DNA of 64,000 nucleotides, taken from the NCBI RefSeq assembly GCF_001314995.1, contig NZ_CP012938.1, positions 930,001-994,000 on the forward strand, written 5' to 3'. Shown here piece by piece: positions 30,515 to 39,236 of this stretch; position 1 is the first letter of the stretch, and every line of letters begins with the position of its first letter. Position numbers and translations under genes: made by a program. The notes beneath the pieces are model-generated. The model was not told where the DNA came from. It ran no database searches and was given only the letters and a program-made list of their open reading frames with translations. Source of the DNA: Bacteroides ovatus. Lineage in GTDB: Bacteria > Bacteroidota > Bacteroidia > Bacteroidales > Bacteroidaceae.

Positions 30515-31345
30515 TTATTCAGCAGTTTTTCTTCTGATAGCTCTTTTGGTAGTAGCTACCGGAGCTTCTTCCACCTTGTGTTCGATTTGTACGCCAGCCA
30601 ATTCCGGGTCAATCATAATACGTCCGCAATATTCACAAACGATTACTTTCTTACGAGAACGGATATCCAGTTGTCTCTGGGGCGGAATCTTGTTAAAGCA
30701 ACCACCACAAGCGTCACGCTGTACGTATACAATACCCAATCCGTTGCGAGAGTTCTTACGGATACGTTTGAAAGACTGCAATAGACGTGGTTCAATCTTA
30801 GTTTCCAAATCTTTAGCTTTGTCTCTCAATTTCTCTTCTTCCTGTTTGGTTTCAGAGATAATTTCGTCCAGTTCGCTCTTCTTCTGCTCAAGGTCTTTCA
30901 GTCTTTCGTTAAGAATCTGATCGTTCTTCGTTACTTCAGCCTCTTTTTCTTCTTTATCAGCAGAATATTCCTTAATTCTCTTTTCGCAAAGTTCGATTTC
31001 CAATGTCTGGAATTCGATTTCTTTCGTCAAGAAATCATATTCACGGTTATTGCGAACATTGTCTTGTTGTGACTTATATTTTTCTACTGAAGCCTTTGCT
31101 GTTTCAATTTCTACTCTCTTGCCGGCAATAGCAGATTTCAGTTCATCCACTTCAGCTTTGATCTTGTCGATACGGGTACTCAAACCAGCAATTTCATCTT
31201 CAAGGTCTTGCACTTCCAACGGAAGTTCACCTCTCAATGTCTTGATTTCATCAATCTTAGACAACATCGTTTGCAGTTGGAACAGTGTCTTCAGTTTCTG
31301 TTCTACCGTCAACTCATTCGGATCTTTTTTTGCTTCTCTAGCCAT
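30515..31345 (-). CDS. Coiled-coil protein with C4-type zinc ribbon
   Basis: The 276-residue protein has a long, highly charged coiled coil (about 15-200), then a C-terminal zinc ribbon with cysteines in CGGCF and VCEYCGRI. This is the zf-RING_7/C4 zinc-ribbon group found across bacteria, with a proposed nucleic-acid-binding role but no firm function. It starts 5 nt after the Nif3-family gene, so the two are probably co-transcribed; that pairing is often conserved as I recall. A -7 box exists only upstream of the Nif3 gene. Confidence 0.85.
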   Translation of the reverse strand: MAREAKKDPNELTVEQKLKTLFQLQTMLSKIDEIKTLRGELPLEVQDLEDEIAGLSTRIDKIKAEVDELKSAIAGKRVEIETAKASVEKYKSQQDNVRNNREYDFLTKEIEFQTLEIELCEKRIKEYSADKEEKEAEVTKNDQILNERLKDLEQKKSELDEIISETKQEEEKLRDKAKDLETKIEPRLLQSFKRIRKNSRNGLGIVYVQRDACGGCFNKIPPQRQLDIRSRKKVIVCEYCGRIMIDPELAGVQIEHKVEEAPVATTKRAIRRKTAE

Positions 31346-31350
31346 TTTAC

Positions 31351-32445
31351 TTATAAATATTTTATGGGATTCGTATTTATTTTACTCAATTGGAGTGCAA
31401 AATTAGGAAATAAATCCCGGATTATGGAATAAAAAATTTCTTTTGTATATTGTTCGCTTTCGTAATGACCAATCTCTGCCATCAGAATATCACCCTCGTG
31501 GCCGAAATAATCATGATATTTGATTTCTCCCGTAATAAAGACATCCGCACCCGTCCGAATTGCCTGTGGAAGCAGAAAAGCTCCGGCACCACCACACAAG
31601 GCGACCTTCTGTATTTCTCTCCCTGTCAGTTTGTTATGACGTACACAACCCACTTCGAAGATTTTCTTGATGCGTTTCAGAAACTCGAGTTCCGTTTCCG
31701 ATTCATCCAATTCACCTACAATTCCCGAACCTGCCTGCGACCAGTTATTCTGCAACGGATACAAGTCGAATGCCGGTTCCTCATAAGGATGTACAGACAA
31801 TAACGCTTTTACAACTTCCGCTTTCTTATATATAGGAAGAATGGTTTCAATCCTTACTTCATTTTCATGATGCAGTTCACCGATTGTTCCACAGAAAGGA
31901 TGCGTCCCCTCTTTTGCTCGGAAGGTTCCCTCTCCTTTCAGACTGTAACTGCATGAATCATAGTTACCTATATTTCCGCATCCGGCTGCAAACAATACTT
32001 CGCGCACACTATCGGCTTGTGCATCCGGCACGAAAGTCACCAGCTTAATCAAACTGTTCTCTTTCGGTTCAAGCACTTTCAGATTCTTCAACCCTATTTT
32101 CTCTGCTATCTTATAATTGACTCCACCTTGTGCATTATCAAGATTAGTATGTGCTGAATAGATCACAATATCATTCTTTATTGCTTTCAGTATGCAGCGT
32201 TCCACGTAATCTTTGCCCGTGATAGATTTATAGCCTTTGAAAATGAGCGGATGGTGCGATATAACGAGATTGTACCCCAGCGCGATAGCTTCATCCAACA
32301 CAGCTTCGGTAACGTCAAGACACAACAAAGCCCCTGTTGCTTCCGCTTCTGTCAATCCGATTTGCAGGCCGGCATTATCAAATCCGTCTTGCAATGGCAG
32401 AGGCGCGAATCGTTCAAGGGCGCTTACTATTTCCTTAATTTTCAT
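31351..32445 (-). CDS. Nif3-like dinuclear metal-centre protein (YbgI/NIF3 family)
   Basis: The start is placed at the ATG at 32445 (MKIKEIVSALERFAPLPLQ, 364 residues), because the upstream ATG at 32469 falls in the promoter. The two halves of the NIF3 fold surround a PII-like insert (about 135-240, typical of the longer, roughly 370-residue forms). Metal ligands are seen in VISHHPLIF and YSAHTNLDNA in the first half and in AEIGHYESEQYT near the C-terminus. Members form hexameric toroids; a GTP cyclohydrolase role has been suggested in some and remains unproven. It is the first gene of a two-gene operon. Confidence 0.9.
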   Translation of the reverse strand: MKIKEIVSALERFAPLPLQDGFDNAGLQIGLTEAEATGALLCLDVTEAVLDEAIALGYNLVISHHPLIFKGYKSITGKDYVERCILKAIKNDIVIYSAHTNLDNAQGGVNYKIAEKIGLKNLKVLEPKENSLIKLVTFVPDAQADSVREVLFAAGCGNIGNYDSCSYSLKGEGTFRAKEGTHPFCGTIGELHHENEVRIETILPIYKKAEVVKALLSVHPYEEPAFDLYPLQNNWSQAGSGIVGELDESETELEFLKRIKKIFEVGCVRHNKLTGREIQKVALCGGAGAFLLPQAIRTGADVFITGEIKYHDYFGHEGDILMAEIGHYESEQYTKEIFYSIIRDLFPNFALQLSKINTNPIKYL

Positions 32446-32466
32446 TATTGGTAGAAAATTTGATTG

Positions 32467-32474
32467 CAAAGATA
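32467..32474 (-). promoter_or_regulatory. -7 promoter box for the Nif3 operon
   Basis: TATCTTTG on the minus strand, 22 nt before the start at 32445. Confidence 0.65.
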
Positions 32475-32723
32475 ATAAATAAAATAGGAATTAACATACT
32501 AAGTGATCGTTTTTTAGAGAATTTATCGTTATCCATTTTTTGAGACCACCGCAAAAGATATAAAATACCACCCAGAAACTATCAAAAAGGACCTAAAAAC
32601 TATCTGTTGATAGAAATCCCCCTAAATTACGTCTGATTCTCCCCTACCAAGGTCGACAAAATATCTTAAACTTGCATCATCAAAATTTTTACAACGAATA
32701 CTCACATTTTAAAAACAACACAT

Positions 32724-33228
32724 ATGAAAAGTTTAAGCTTCAGAAAAGATTTGGTAGGAGTTCAGGAAGAATTACTACGTTTCGCATACAAACTGACAAC
32801 AGACCGCGAAGAAGCAAACGATTTGCTGCAGGAAACCTCATTGAAAGCATTAGATAATGAAGATAAATATACACCCGATACAAATTTCAAAGGATGGATG
32901 TACACCATCATGCGCAATATCTTTATCAATAATTATCGTAAGGTAGTTCGCGACCAGACATTTGTCGACAAGACCGATAACCTTTATCATCTTATATTTG
33001 CCGCAAGATGCAGGGTTTGAAAGTACTGAAAGAACATACGACCTGAAAGAGATGCACCGTGTAGTCAATGCTCTTCCGAAAGAATACAGGGTTCCGTTTG
33101 CCATGCACGTTTCCGGATTCAAATACCGCGAAATAGCAGAAAAACTGAATCTTCCGTTGGGTACCGTAAAAAGTCGGATCTTCTTTACCCGTCAGAAATT
33201 ACAGGAAGAACTGAAAGACTTCCGCTAA
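32724..33228 (+). pseudogene. ECF-type RNA polymerase sigma factor, frameshifted
   Basis: The region-2 half (32724-32990: EELLRFAYKLTTDREEANDL, then NFKGWMYTIMRNIFINNYRK) and the region-4 half (about 33003-33228: ALPKEYRVPFAMHVSGFKYR, then EIAEKLNLPLGTVKSRIFF) lie in different frames. The break is near 32991-32998 (CTTATATTTGCCG). Removing one base gives YHLNLPQDAGFEST, which restores a full sigma factor of about 168 residues. As written, translation stops after the linker with region 2 only. It may be a real loss of a stress sigma factor or a sequence error. No anti-sigma gene is adjacent, and the upstream gap (32475-32723) shows no strong promoter box. Confidence 0.85.
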
Positions 33229-33292
33229 ACCATAACTATATCCATATAAATTTTAGATTAAACAGTTAATTTCATTTTTCAGTTTTATCAAT

Positions 33293-33340
33293 AGGCAAAA
33301 GGCAAAAAGAGTTTATATTCTTGTTGCCTTTTGCCTGTTT
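33293..33340 (+). terminator. Terminator after the sigma-factor gene
   Basis: AGGCAAAAGGCAA (33293-33305) pairs perfectly with TTGCCTTTTGCCT (33324-33336), and a short T run follows. Confidence 0.8.
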
Positions 33341-33459
33341 TCATCGGATAAATACGGATAAAACCGGTTCCGGAATAAAAACTAATTATAAATTTTCGCC
33401 TAAAACTTCTGTTATTTATTGAAATTCTGTACTTTTACTCCATCTAAATAAAGAATACG

Positions 33460-33873
33460 ATGAAAACAAATTTGACTTTACTGTTGCTACTAGTTATGAT
33501 GGTTTCTTGCCAGCCCAAGAAAAGTGATAGTACCGAAATGTCCGTAGCCGAGGCTGCAAAGATTGACAATATCGAAGATTGTACGGTAGATACGGTCAAA
33601 GCTACCGCTATCTTCTGGATTGATAAAGTAGAAACCAAACACTGCAAAGAGTACGGTTTTCGCACAATCAAAGCAAAAGTTCTCATTCGTGAAGATGGAA
33701 AGGTCAATTTGCTGTCATTCGCCAAAAAACAATCCCCGGCTGTAGAGACGTACATACGCCATCATCTTTTCAAATTTCAAGTGTCGGAAAAGATGTTTGA
33801 AGGCGGATATGTGCAGCCCGGAGAACAATTTGTGCAGCTTCGCTGCTTATGGGGAATGTTGAAAGGCAAATAA
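33460..33873 (+). CDS. DUF4891-type lipoprotein
   Basis: The 137-residue protein has a lipoprotein signal (MKTNLTLLLLLVMMVSC; lipobox MVSC). The mature part resembles the DUF4891 group of Bacteroides: AKVLIREDGKVNLLSF and a C-terminal GGYVQPGEQFVQLRCLWG. It includes two internal cysteines (DCTVDTV, KHCKEYG) that could pair. The fold is like a small TonB-C-type domain in appearance, which is only a guess. No function is known. It follows the sigma-factor terminator and is probably transcribed alone; a one-mismatch -7 box (TACTTTTA) lies at 33430-33437. Confidence 0.75.
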   Translation: MKTNLTLLLLLVMMVSCQPKKSDSTEMSVAEAAKIDNIEDCTVDTVKATAIFWIDKVETKHCKEYGFRTIKAKVLIREDGKVNLLSFAKKQSPAVETYIRHHLFKFQVSEKMFEGGYVQPGEQFVQLRCLWGMLKGK

Positions 33874-33892
33874 TAAACACGCTAATAACCGG

Positions 33893-34189
33893 TTAGCTTT
33901 TGCTTTTCATTTGCACCTTATTTATCATTTGTATCTTGTTTTTCAGTGCATACCGTTCGTCTATGACTCTGTCCGTAGGGAAGAAAGTGAAAATAAGCCG
34001 CCACTCTCCTTCCTTATAGATAAATTTACGTCCACTGGCTCCACGAAGAATTGCTTCGTATTTTTCCTGCAGGAAAGCCTCGATATGTTCCGGCATTTCT
34101 GTGCCGGATGCTGAAAACTCCACTGTTATAAAGAAGTGTGGAATAGCTATTTCAGCTACTTTATAGAATATCTGGTCAATAACAGTCAT
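33893..34189 (-). CDS. Uncharacterised protein encoded downstream of fetB
   Basis: I do not recognise this 98-residue protein. Its start overlaps the fetB stop by 4 nt (34186-34189), a sign of translational coupling, so it probably belongs to the fetAB transcript. It has no signal peptide, membrane segment or cysteine motif. Alternating hydrophobic and charged stretches (PHFFITVEFSASG, EGEWRLIFTFFPTDR) suggest a small alpha/beta fold. The lysine-rich tail (NKIQMINKVQMKSK) may be poorly conserved. Confidence 0.65.
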   Translation of the reverse strand: MTVIDQIFYKVAEIAIPHFFITVEFSASGTEMPEHIEAFLQEKYEAILRGASGRKFIYKEGEWRLIFTFFPTDRVIDERYALKNKIQMINKVQMKSKS

Positions 34190-34980
34190 TTCCTAGGTTC
34201 TTTTGTTACCTCCAGCAGTTTTCCGTATGCATCAAAAGATCGACGCGAAGCCAATGAAATAGTAATCATTAGCGATAGCATAGATGCTGTGAAAGTAATC
34301 ACCATAATCATCATCTGATACTTGATAGCGACATTCGGGCTGCTTCCTCCTAGAATTTGTCCGATCATCGTGCCCGGAAGAGCCACCAATCCCATCACGG
34401 CAATGTTCGCAATCAGGGGACTAAACGATTTAATGATGGCCTGCCGGATAAATGGAGCCTGCGCTTCCTGCCTTGTTGCTCCGTTTCCCAATAAATACCG
34501 ATATAGTTGCTGTTCACGTTTCAATCCACTATAATAAGTATTCAAAGCTATTACATTGCTCGACAGCATATTACCCATCAGAATTCCGAATATTGGAATA
34601 AAGTATTGGGCGCTAAATATATTATCCAGTTGGAGAACAATACCGATAAAATAGATGCCTACCAATACAACACTACAAAGAAATCCTACCGTAATAGGGA
34701 TTAATAAAACACTACGTTTCAACTGGGTACGTACCAATGCGGTCTGCCCGGCCACGAATACCATAATTATCACCCAAAGAAAATTAATCCAGGGATTGTT
34801 CCATAAAAAGAGATATTTCAGATACACGCCGATAAAGAACAGCTGGATAATCATCCGTAATGTACCAATCACGGCAGGTTTTAGCAATCCCGTTTTAAAT
34901 TTCCAAAGGTAAAAAAACGGAATGGCAAGCAATAGCAGCCCTATAAAGAGATTATAATATGATATATCAATCGTTCCCAC
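34186..34980 (-). CDS. fetB: ABC transporter permease, FetB/YbbM (UPF0014) family
   Basis: The 264-residue membrane protein has about seven hydrophobic segments and the UPF0014 signatures PAVIGTLRMIIQLFFIGVYL, GILMGNMLSSNVIALN and VALPGTMIGQILGGSSP. In E. coli FetAB is linked to iron export and resistance to oxidative stress. The ATPase partner (35028-35648) lies 47 nt upstream on the same strand. The assignment to metal export is by family only; the substrate in Bacteroides is untested as far as I know. Confidence 0.88.
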   Translation of the reverse strand: MGTIDISYYNLFIGLLLLAIPFFYLWKFKTGLLKPAVIGTLRMIIQLFFIGVYLKYLFLWNNPWINFLWVIIMVFVAGQTALVRTQLKRSVLLIPITVGFLCSVVLVGIYFIGIVLQLDNIFSAQYFIPIFGILMGNMLSSNVIALNTYYSGLKREQQLYRYLLGNGATRQEAQAPFIRQAIIKSFSPLIANIAVMGLVALPGTMIGQILGGSSPNVAIKYQMMIMVITFTASMLSLMITISLASRRSFDAYGKLLEVTKEPRK

Positions 34981-35027
34981 AATATATTCTTAACAATTCT
35001 ATCCGATTTGCGTTACAGTTCAATTAA

Positions 35028-35648
35028 TTACAGTTCTATTAAATAATGACAACCCGAAGCAAAGTCCTTATCATGTGATACGGCTAACACAGCCGTTCCC
35101 CTTTCCGCCTGTCGCCGGAAAAAAGACAGGACTTTACCGGTCGATCCGGCATCCAAAGCAGAAGTCGGTTCATCTATGATAATGAGAGGTTTGTTGAGCA
35201 TTGCAGCCACAGCCAACATAATACGTTGGCGTTGACCACCCGATACTTCATTCACCCTCTTTGTATATAATTCGTGTTCCAGCCCCAATTCATCGAAACA
35301 AGTGAAAAGTCTTTCTTCCGAAAAAGGAACAGAACGATTCACTTTCAGTCCGAACGGGAGAGCCACCATCTCTTTGACCCATTCAAAAGGTAGTGCCAAT
35401 TCTTGAGGAATCCATGCAATCTGTCTGCGGACACTATCGATAGTCGATATATCAAGCAATGTTTCCCCTACCTGTATAGATCCTTCTTTCAAAGGCACAA
35501 ACCCCATTACCGCATTCAGCAACGAAGTCTTTCCACAACCGGATTGACCGACAATGCAAGCCGTTTCTCCCCTTTCCAACTTCATACTGAAACCGGAGAA
35601 AAGCACTTCCGTACCAAAAGCAATACAGGCATTATTAATATGTAACAT
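35028..35648 (-). CDS. fetA: ABC transporter ATP-binding protein (FetA-like)
   Basis: The 206-residue nucleotide-binding protein has Walker A GQSGCGKT, Q loop (WIPQELAL), ABC signature VSGGQRQR, Walker B LIIIDEPTSALD and switch histidine (AVSHDKD). It powers the UPF0014 permease encoded downstream. It is first in the operon, with a -7 box 26 nt before its ATG. Confidence 0.88.
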   Translation of the reverse strand: MLHINNACIAFGTEVLFSGFSMKLERGETACIVGQSGCGKTSLLNAVMGFVPLKEGSIQVGETLLDISTIDSVRRQIAWIPQELALPFEWVKEMVALPFGLKVNRSVPFSEERLFTCFDELGLEHELYTKRVNEVSGGQRQRIMLAVAAMLNKPLIIIDEPTSALDAGSTGKVLSFFRRQAERGTAVLAVSHDKDFASGCHYLIEL

Positions 35649-35673
35649 CTATTTGTTCTCTTGAAAATCCTGC

Positions 35674-35681
35674 CAAAATTA
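35674..35681 (-). promoter_or_regulatory. -7 promoter box for fetAB
   Basis: TAATTTTG on the minus strand lies in the 36-nt gap between the AAA/PDDEXK gene and fetA, so fetAB can be expressed on its own. Confidence 0.55.
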
Positions 35682-35684
35682 TAT

Positions 35685-37241
35685 TTATTGAAGTTCCGTC
35701 ACCCACTTCTCAATGTTTCGTGTTTCAGCACTAAAATTCACTCCAATCTTAAAAAGTGTTCGCCCATCACTTTCGAAAGGTTTAGCATAATGCTTTTCAT
35801 TGATCTGTTGCAAGGCTTCTTCAGCCGTACCCTCCAGCTTGAATTCCATGACATAGATAAATTTATCAGTCTGCAAAACAAGATCGATACGTCCCTGGCT
35901 CGTGTGATATTCTGCTTTTACATAAAAACCAACTAATTTGAACACGATAAAGAGGACATTCTGATAATGCAATTCCAAATCGCGAACCAATTCATAAGGA
36001 GTGTCTGCAAAGAAACTCTGAAGACGACGGAAAAAAGAATCATAATCTCCCGAACGGACTTCGCGGACAAACTTCTGAATCTCAAAAGATGATTCTACGG
36101 CATTTATATTGGCATAAAAAGGCATGAGATATTTCACAAAACCTTCCTCCACTTCACGATTGGGAAATCCCAGGCGATAAGTTTCAAATTCACGATCGTA
36201 GCCTTTTATGGTAAGATAACCGCTCTGATAAATCACAGGGATAGGATTGTCAGAAGTTGAATCAATACTATTCAGTACGTCAGCGCTGGTTTCTTCATGA
36301 GCCATCCGGTGAAGATCGTAATGATGTTTTTTTAGTAATTCGACCAGATAAGTAGGTGTGCCCGTTTCAAACCAGTAGTTGCCAAACACATTATATTTAA
36401 GGGTATTAAGCACACTGAACGGATTATACATACCTATAGAATCATGAGTGAAATGATAACCATCATATCTTTCACGCATTTCTGTGCAAATTTCATCATA
36501 CGTCAAACCTTGCGCATCGGCAAATTCATGCAATTCAGTTTCAAAGTTCTCATGCAACTCACGATCACTGATTCCGCAGATTTCTATATACTGCTGACGC
36601 ATAGAAATATCCTCCAGATTATTCAGATCGCTGAATACACTTACCTTTCCGAATTTTGTAACTCCCGTAAGCATACCAAATTTAATGCAGCCATCCTTGC
36701 TTTTTAAGGCTCCATAGAAAGCCTTCAATGTATCACGGAAACTCTTCTGGAGTTCATCATTACCAATCGCCTGTAACATAGGCTTATCGTATTCATCCAC
36801 AAGAATAACGACACTCTGGCCCTCTTTCTCACAAGCACGCTGAATAATACCTTGAAAGCGGGAAGCGAATGTTTTCTCATAATCCTGTGCACCATAAAGA
36901 GCTTCCCACCCCCGTAAAGCACTCTCTAAAACCTGGTCGAGTGCTTCAGGATTCGTATATTTCTCCGCATTCAGATCTAAATGCAGAATGGGATATTTGA
37001 TCCAATCTTTTTCCAGTTTCTCTATCGCCAATCCTTCGAAAAGTCCTTTTTTCCCCTGAAAATAGGCTTCCAAAGTAGATAGTAACAAACTTTTCCCAAA
37101 ACGACGTGGACGACTAAGAAAATAATAACTGCCAGTTTTCACCATTTGATATATCCAAGCAGTCTTATCTATATAGCAATAACCTCCTTTACGGATTTTC
37201 TCGAAGTTCTGTATGCCGATAGGATAAATTTTATTACTCAT
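35685..37241 (-). CDS. AAA-ATPase-like protein with C-terminal PD-(D/E)XK nuclease domain
   Basis: The 518-residue protein opens with MSNKIYPIGIQNFEKIRKGG, typical of the AAA-ATPase_like group. Walker A-like FLSRPRRFGKSLLLST and Walker B-like VVILVDEYDKPM follow. The C-terminal 110 residues form a PDDEXK_9 nuclease fold (RIDLVLQTDKFIYVMEFKLE; D and E-x-K). The family is greatly expanded in Bacteroides, with many paralogues and no settled function; links to mobile elements or defence are speculative. It has its own well-formed promoter. Confidence 0.88.
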   Translation of the reverse strand: MSNKIYPIGIQNFEKIRKGGYCYIDKTAWIYQMVKTGSYYFLSRPRRFGKSLLLSTLEAYFQGKKGLFEGLAIEKLEKDWIKYPILHLDLNAEKYTNPEALDQVLESALRGWEALYGAQDYEKTFASRFQGIIQRACEKEGQSVVILVDEYDKPMLQAIGNDELQKSFRDTLKAFYGALKSKDGCIKFGMLTGVTKFGKVSVFSDLNNLEDISMRQQYIEICGISDRELHENFETELHEFADAQGLTYDEICTEMRERYDGYHFTHDSIGMYNPFSVLNTLKYNVFGNYWFETGTPTYLVELLKKHHYDLHRMAHEETSADVLNSIDSTSDNPIPVIYQSGYLTIKGYDREFETYRLGFPNREVEEGFVKYLMPFYANINAVESSFEIQKFVREVRSGDYDSFFRRLQSFFADTPYELVRDLELHYQNVLFIVFKLVGFYVKAEYHTSQGRIDLVLQTDKFIYVMEFKLEGTAEEALQQINEKHYAKPFESDGRTLFKIGVNFSAETRNIEKWVTELQ

Positions 37242-37270
37242 ATACTCATAACTTTATAAGTTGACAGATA

Positions 37271-37302
37271 CAAAGATAGCCTTTTCCGCCCAATAACACA
37301 AA
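37271..37302 (-). promoter_or_regulatory. Promoter of the AAA/PDDEXK gene
   Basis: On the minus strand a -33 TTTG (37299-37302) and a -7 TATCTTTG (37271-37278) are separated by 20 nt. This is one of the best promoter matches in the window. Confidence 0.8.
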
Positions 37303-37388
37303 GTCCGATACGAAAGTTTTTTCATATCAGACTCAAATGATAGCCCCTATTTATTTCATCATCTAGTGTAATTTTGCCAATTTTCATT

Positions 37389-37396
37389 TATCTTTG
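37389..37396 (+). promoter_or_regulatory. -7 promoter box for the DUF2148 gene
   Basis: TATCTTTG lies 26 nt before the ATG at 37422. A TTTG at 37373-37376 is closer than the usual -33 position. Confidence 0.6.
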
Positions 37397-37421
37397 CCTT
37401 ACTAATTAATTCAAGAAAGTT

Positions 37422-37964
37422 ATGATACTGAACGAAAGAGACGCTCGTCACGAGCATATATTGCAGGTAGCACGTCAGATGATGACGGCTGCGCGCACTG
37501 CTCCGAAAGGAAAAGGAATCGATATTATTGAAGTGGCCCTAATCACTGATGAAGAGATTAAACAATTATCGGACACTATGATAGCTATGGTAGAAGAACA
37601 CGGAATGAAATTCTTCCTTCGTGATGCCGACAACATCCTAAGTGCCGAATGTGTTGTACTGATAGGAACACGCGAGCAGACACAGGGCTTGAACTGCGGC
37701 CATTGCGGATTTGCCACCTGTGCCGGACGTACTGATGGAGTTCCCTGCGCATTGAACAGCATAGATGTAGGTATCGCAATAGGTTCCGCGTGCGCCACGG
37801 CAGCCGATTTACGCGTAGACACACGCGTCATGTTCTCCGCCGGATTGGCAGCACAACGCCTGAACTGGCTGAAAGACTGCAAGATGGTAATGGCAATCCC
37901 CGTTAGCGCATCCTCCAAGAATCCGTTCTTTGACCGGAAGCCGAAACAGGAAACCAATGCATAA
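37422..37964 (+). CDS. DUF2148 ferredoxin-like iron-sulfur protein
   Basis: This 180-residue cytosolic protein has a cysteine cluster NCGHCGFATCAGRTDGVPC (near 95-115), which resembles a [4Fe-4S] ligand set, and a further cysteine in GSACATAADL. These fit the DUF2148 group, whose members are annotated as ferredoxin-domain proteins of unknown role. It lies 83 nt upstream of the agmatine deiminase gene on the same strand with no terminator between them, so it may be co-transcribed. A direct role in polyamine synthesis is not implied by the sequence. Confidence 0.85.
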   Translation: MILNERDARHEHILQVARQMMTAARTAPKGKGIDIIEVALITDEEIKQLSDTMIAMVEEHGMKFFLRDADNILSAECVVLIGTREQTQGLNCGHCGFATCAGRTDGVPCALNSIDVGIAIGSACATAADLRVDTRVMFSAGLAAQRLNWLKDCKMVMAIPVSASSKNPFFDRKPKQETNA

Positions 37965-38047
37965 CAGTCACATCGATGCAGAAAACAAACTGACTTTAGA
38001 TGCAGACAATAAACTGATTTTATAAATAACTAAATATATATAGTCTA

Positions 38048-39169
38048 ATGGGAATCATGGTTGGACTCCCCAGCCCAAGCGGCTCGGAGAAAGATTTGCA
38101 GTTGAACTTCGGCAAAAACATGACCGTACAGGTAGAAATGAGAGCATCTCATTTGCCTGCCGAATGGCACATGCAGAGCGGTATACAGTTAACATGGCCA
38201 CATGCCGGTACAGATTGGGCCTACATGCTGGCGGAAGTGCAAGAGTGTTTTATCAATATTGCCAGAGAAATAGCGAAGCGTGAATTATTATTGATCGTCA
38301 CTCCCGAACCGGAAGAAGTGAAAAAGCAGATAGCTGCTACTGTCAATATGAATAACGTCCGCTTTCTGGAATGTGCCACCAATGACACATGGGCCCGCGA
38401 CCACGGAGCCATAACAATGATAGATACCGGCACCCCTTCCCTGCTCGACTTCACCTTCAACGGCTGGGGACTGAAATTTGCTTCCGAACTGGATAATCAA
38501 ATTACTAAACATGCCGTAGAAGCCGGAGCCTTGAAAGGCCAGTATATAGACCACCTCGACTTCGTACTCGAAGGAGGTTCTATCGAAAGCGACGGAATGG
38601 GTACATTGCTTACCACTTCCAAATGTCTGCTCTCTCCCCAACGAAACGGACGACTGAACCAGGTAGAGATAGAAGAATACCTGAAATCAACCTTCCACCT
38701 GCAAAAGGTGCTTTGGTTAGACCACGGTTATCTGGCCGGTGATGATACTGACAGCCACATCGACACTTTGGCACGCTTCTGTTCTACCGACACCATCGCT
38801 TACGTGAAATGCGAAAACAAAGAAGACGAACATTACGAAGCACTGCTCGCAATGGAAGAACAGCTGAAAACATTCCGCACCTTAGCAGGAGAGCCCTATC
38901 GCCTATTGGCCTTACCCATGGCAGACAAGATAGAAGAAGACGGCGAACGCCTGCCTGCAACTTACGCCAATTTCCTGATTATGAACGACGTTATTCTCTA
39001 CCCGACATACAATCAGCCGGTGAATGACAAAAAAGCAGGAGAAGTATTGCAGCAAGCCTTTCCAAACCATCAAATAATTGGAATAGACTGCCGTGCCCTG
39101 ATTAAACAGCACGGTTCCCTACACTGTGTCACCATGCAATATCCGCTGGGTGTTATAAAGGAGTCATAA
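38048..39169 (+). CDS. aguA: Agmatine deiminase (peptidylarginine-deiminase family)
   Basis: The enzyme converts agmatine to N-carbamoylputrescine and ammonia. The PAD-like propeller motifs are present: LTWPHAGTDWAYML, TNDTWARDHGAI with catalytic Asp, LEGGSIESDGMG, DDTDSHIDTLARF with catalytic His and Asp, and the catalytic cysteine in GSLHCVTMQYP near the C-terminus. The frame opens at 38048 (373 residues). Family proteins begin close to LPAEW, so the ATG at 38120 or 38138 may be the true start. The gene is followed by aguB. Confidence 0.9.
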   Translation: MGIMVGLPSPSGSEKDLQLNFGKNMTVQVEMRASHLPAEWHMQSGIQLTWPHAGTDWAYMLAEVQECFINIAREIAKRELLLIVTPEPEEVKKQIAATVNMNNVRFLECATNDTWARDHGAITMIDTGTPSLLDFTFNGWGLKFASELDNQITKHAVEAGALKGQYIDHLDFVLEGGSIESDGMGTLLTTSKCLLSPQRNGRLNQVEIEEYLKSTFHLQKVLWLDHGYLAGDDTDSHIDTLARFCSTDTIAYVKCENKEDEHYEALLAMEEQLKTFRTLAGEPYRLLALPMADKIEEDGERLPATYANFLIMNDVILYPTYNQPVNDKKAGEVLQQAFPNHQIIGIDCRALIKQHGSLHCVTMQYPLGVIKES

Positions 39170-39236
39170 AAGAATTACAAAGGAGCTATAAAGGAATTAT
39201 AAAATAATGAATGAATCAACCCACTAATTATTCATC

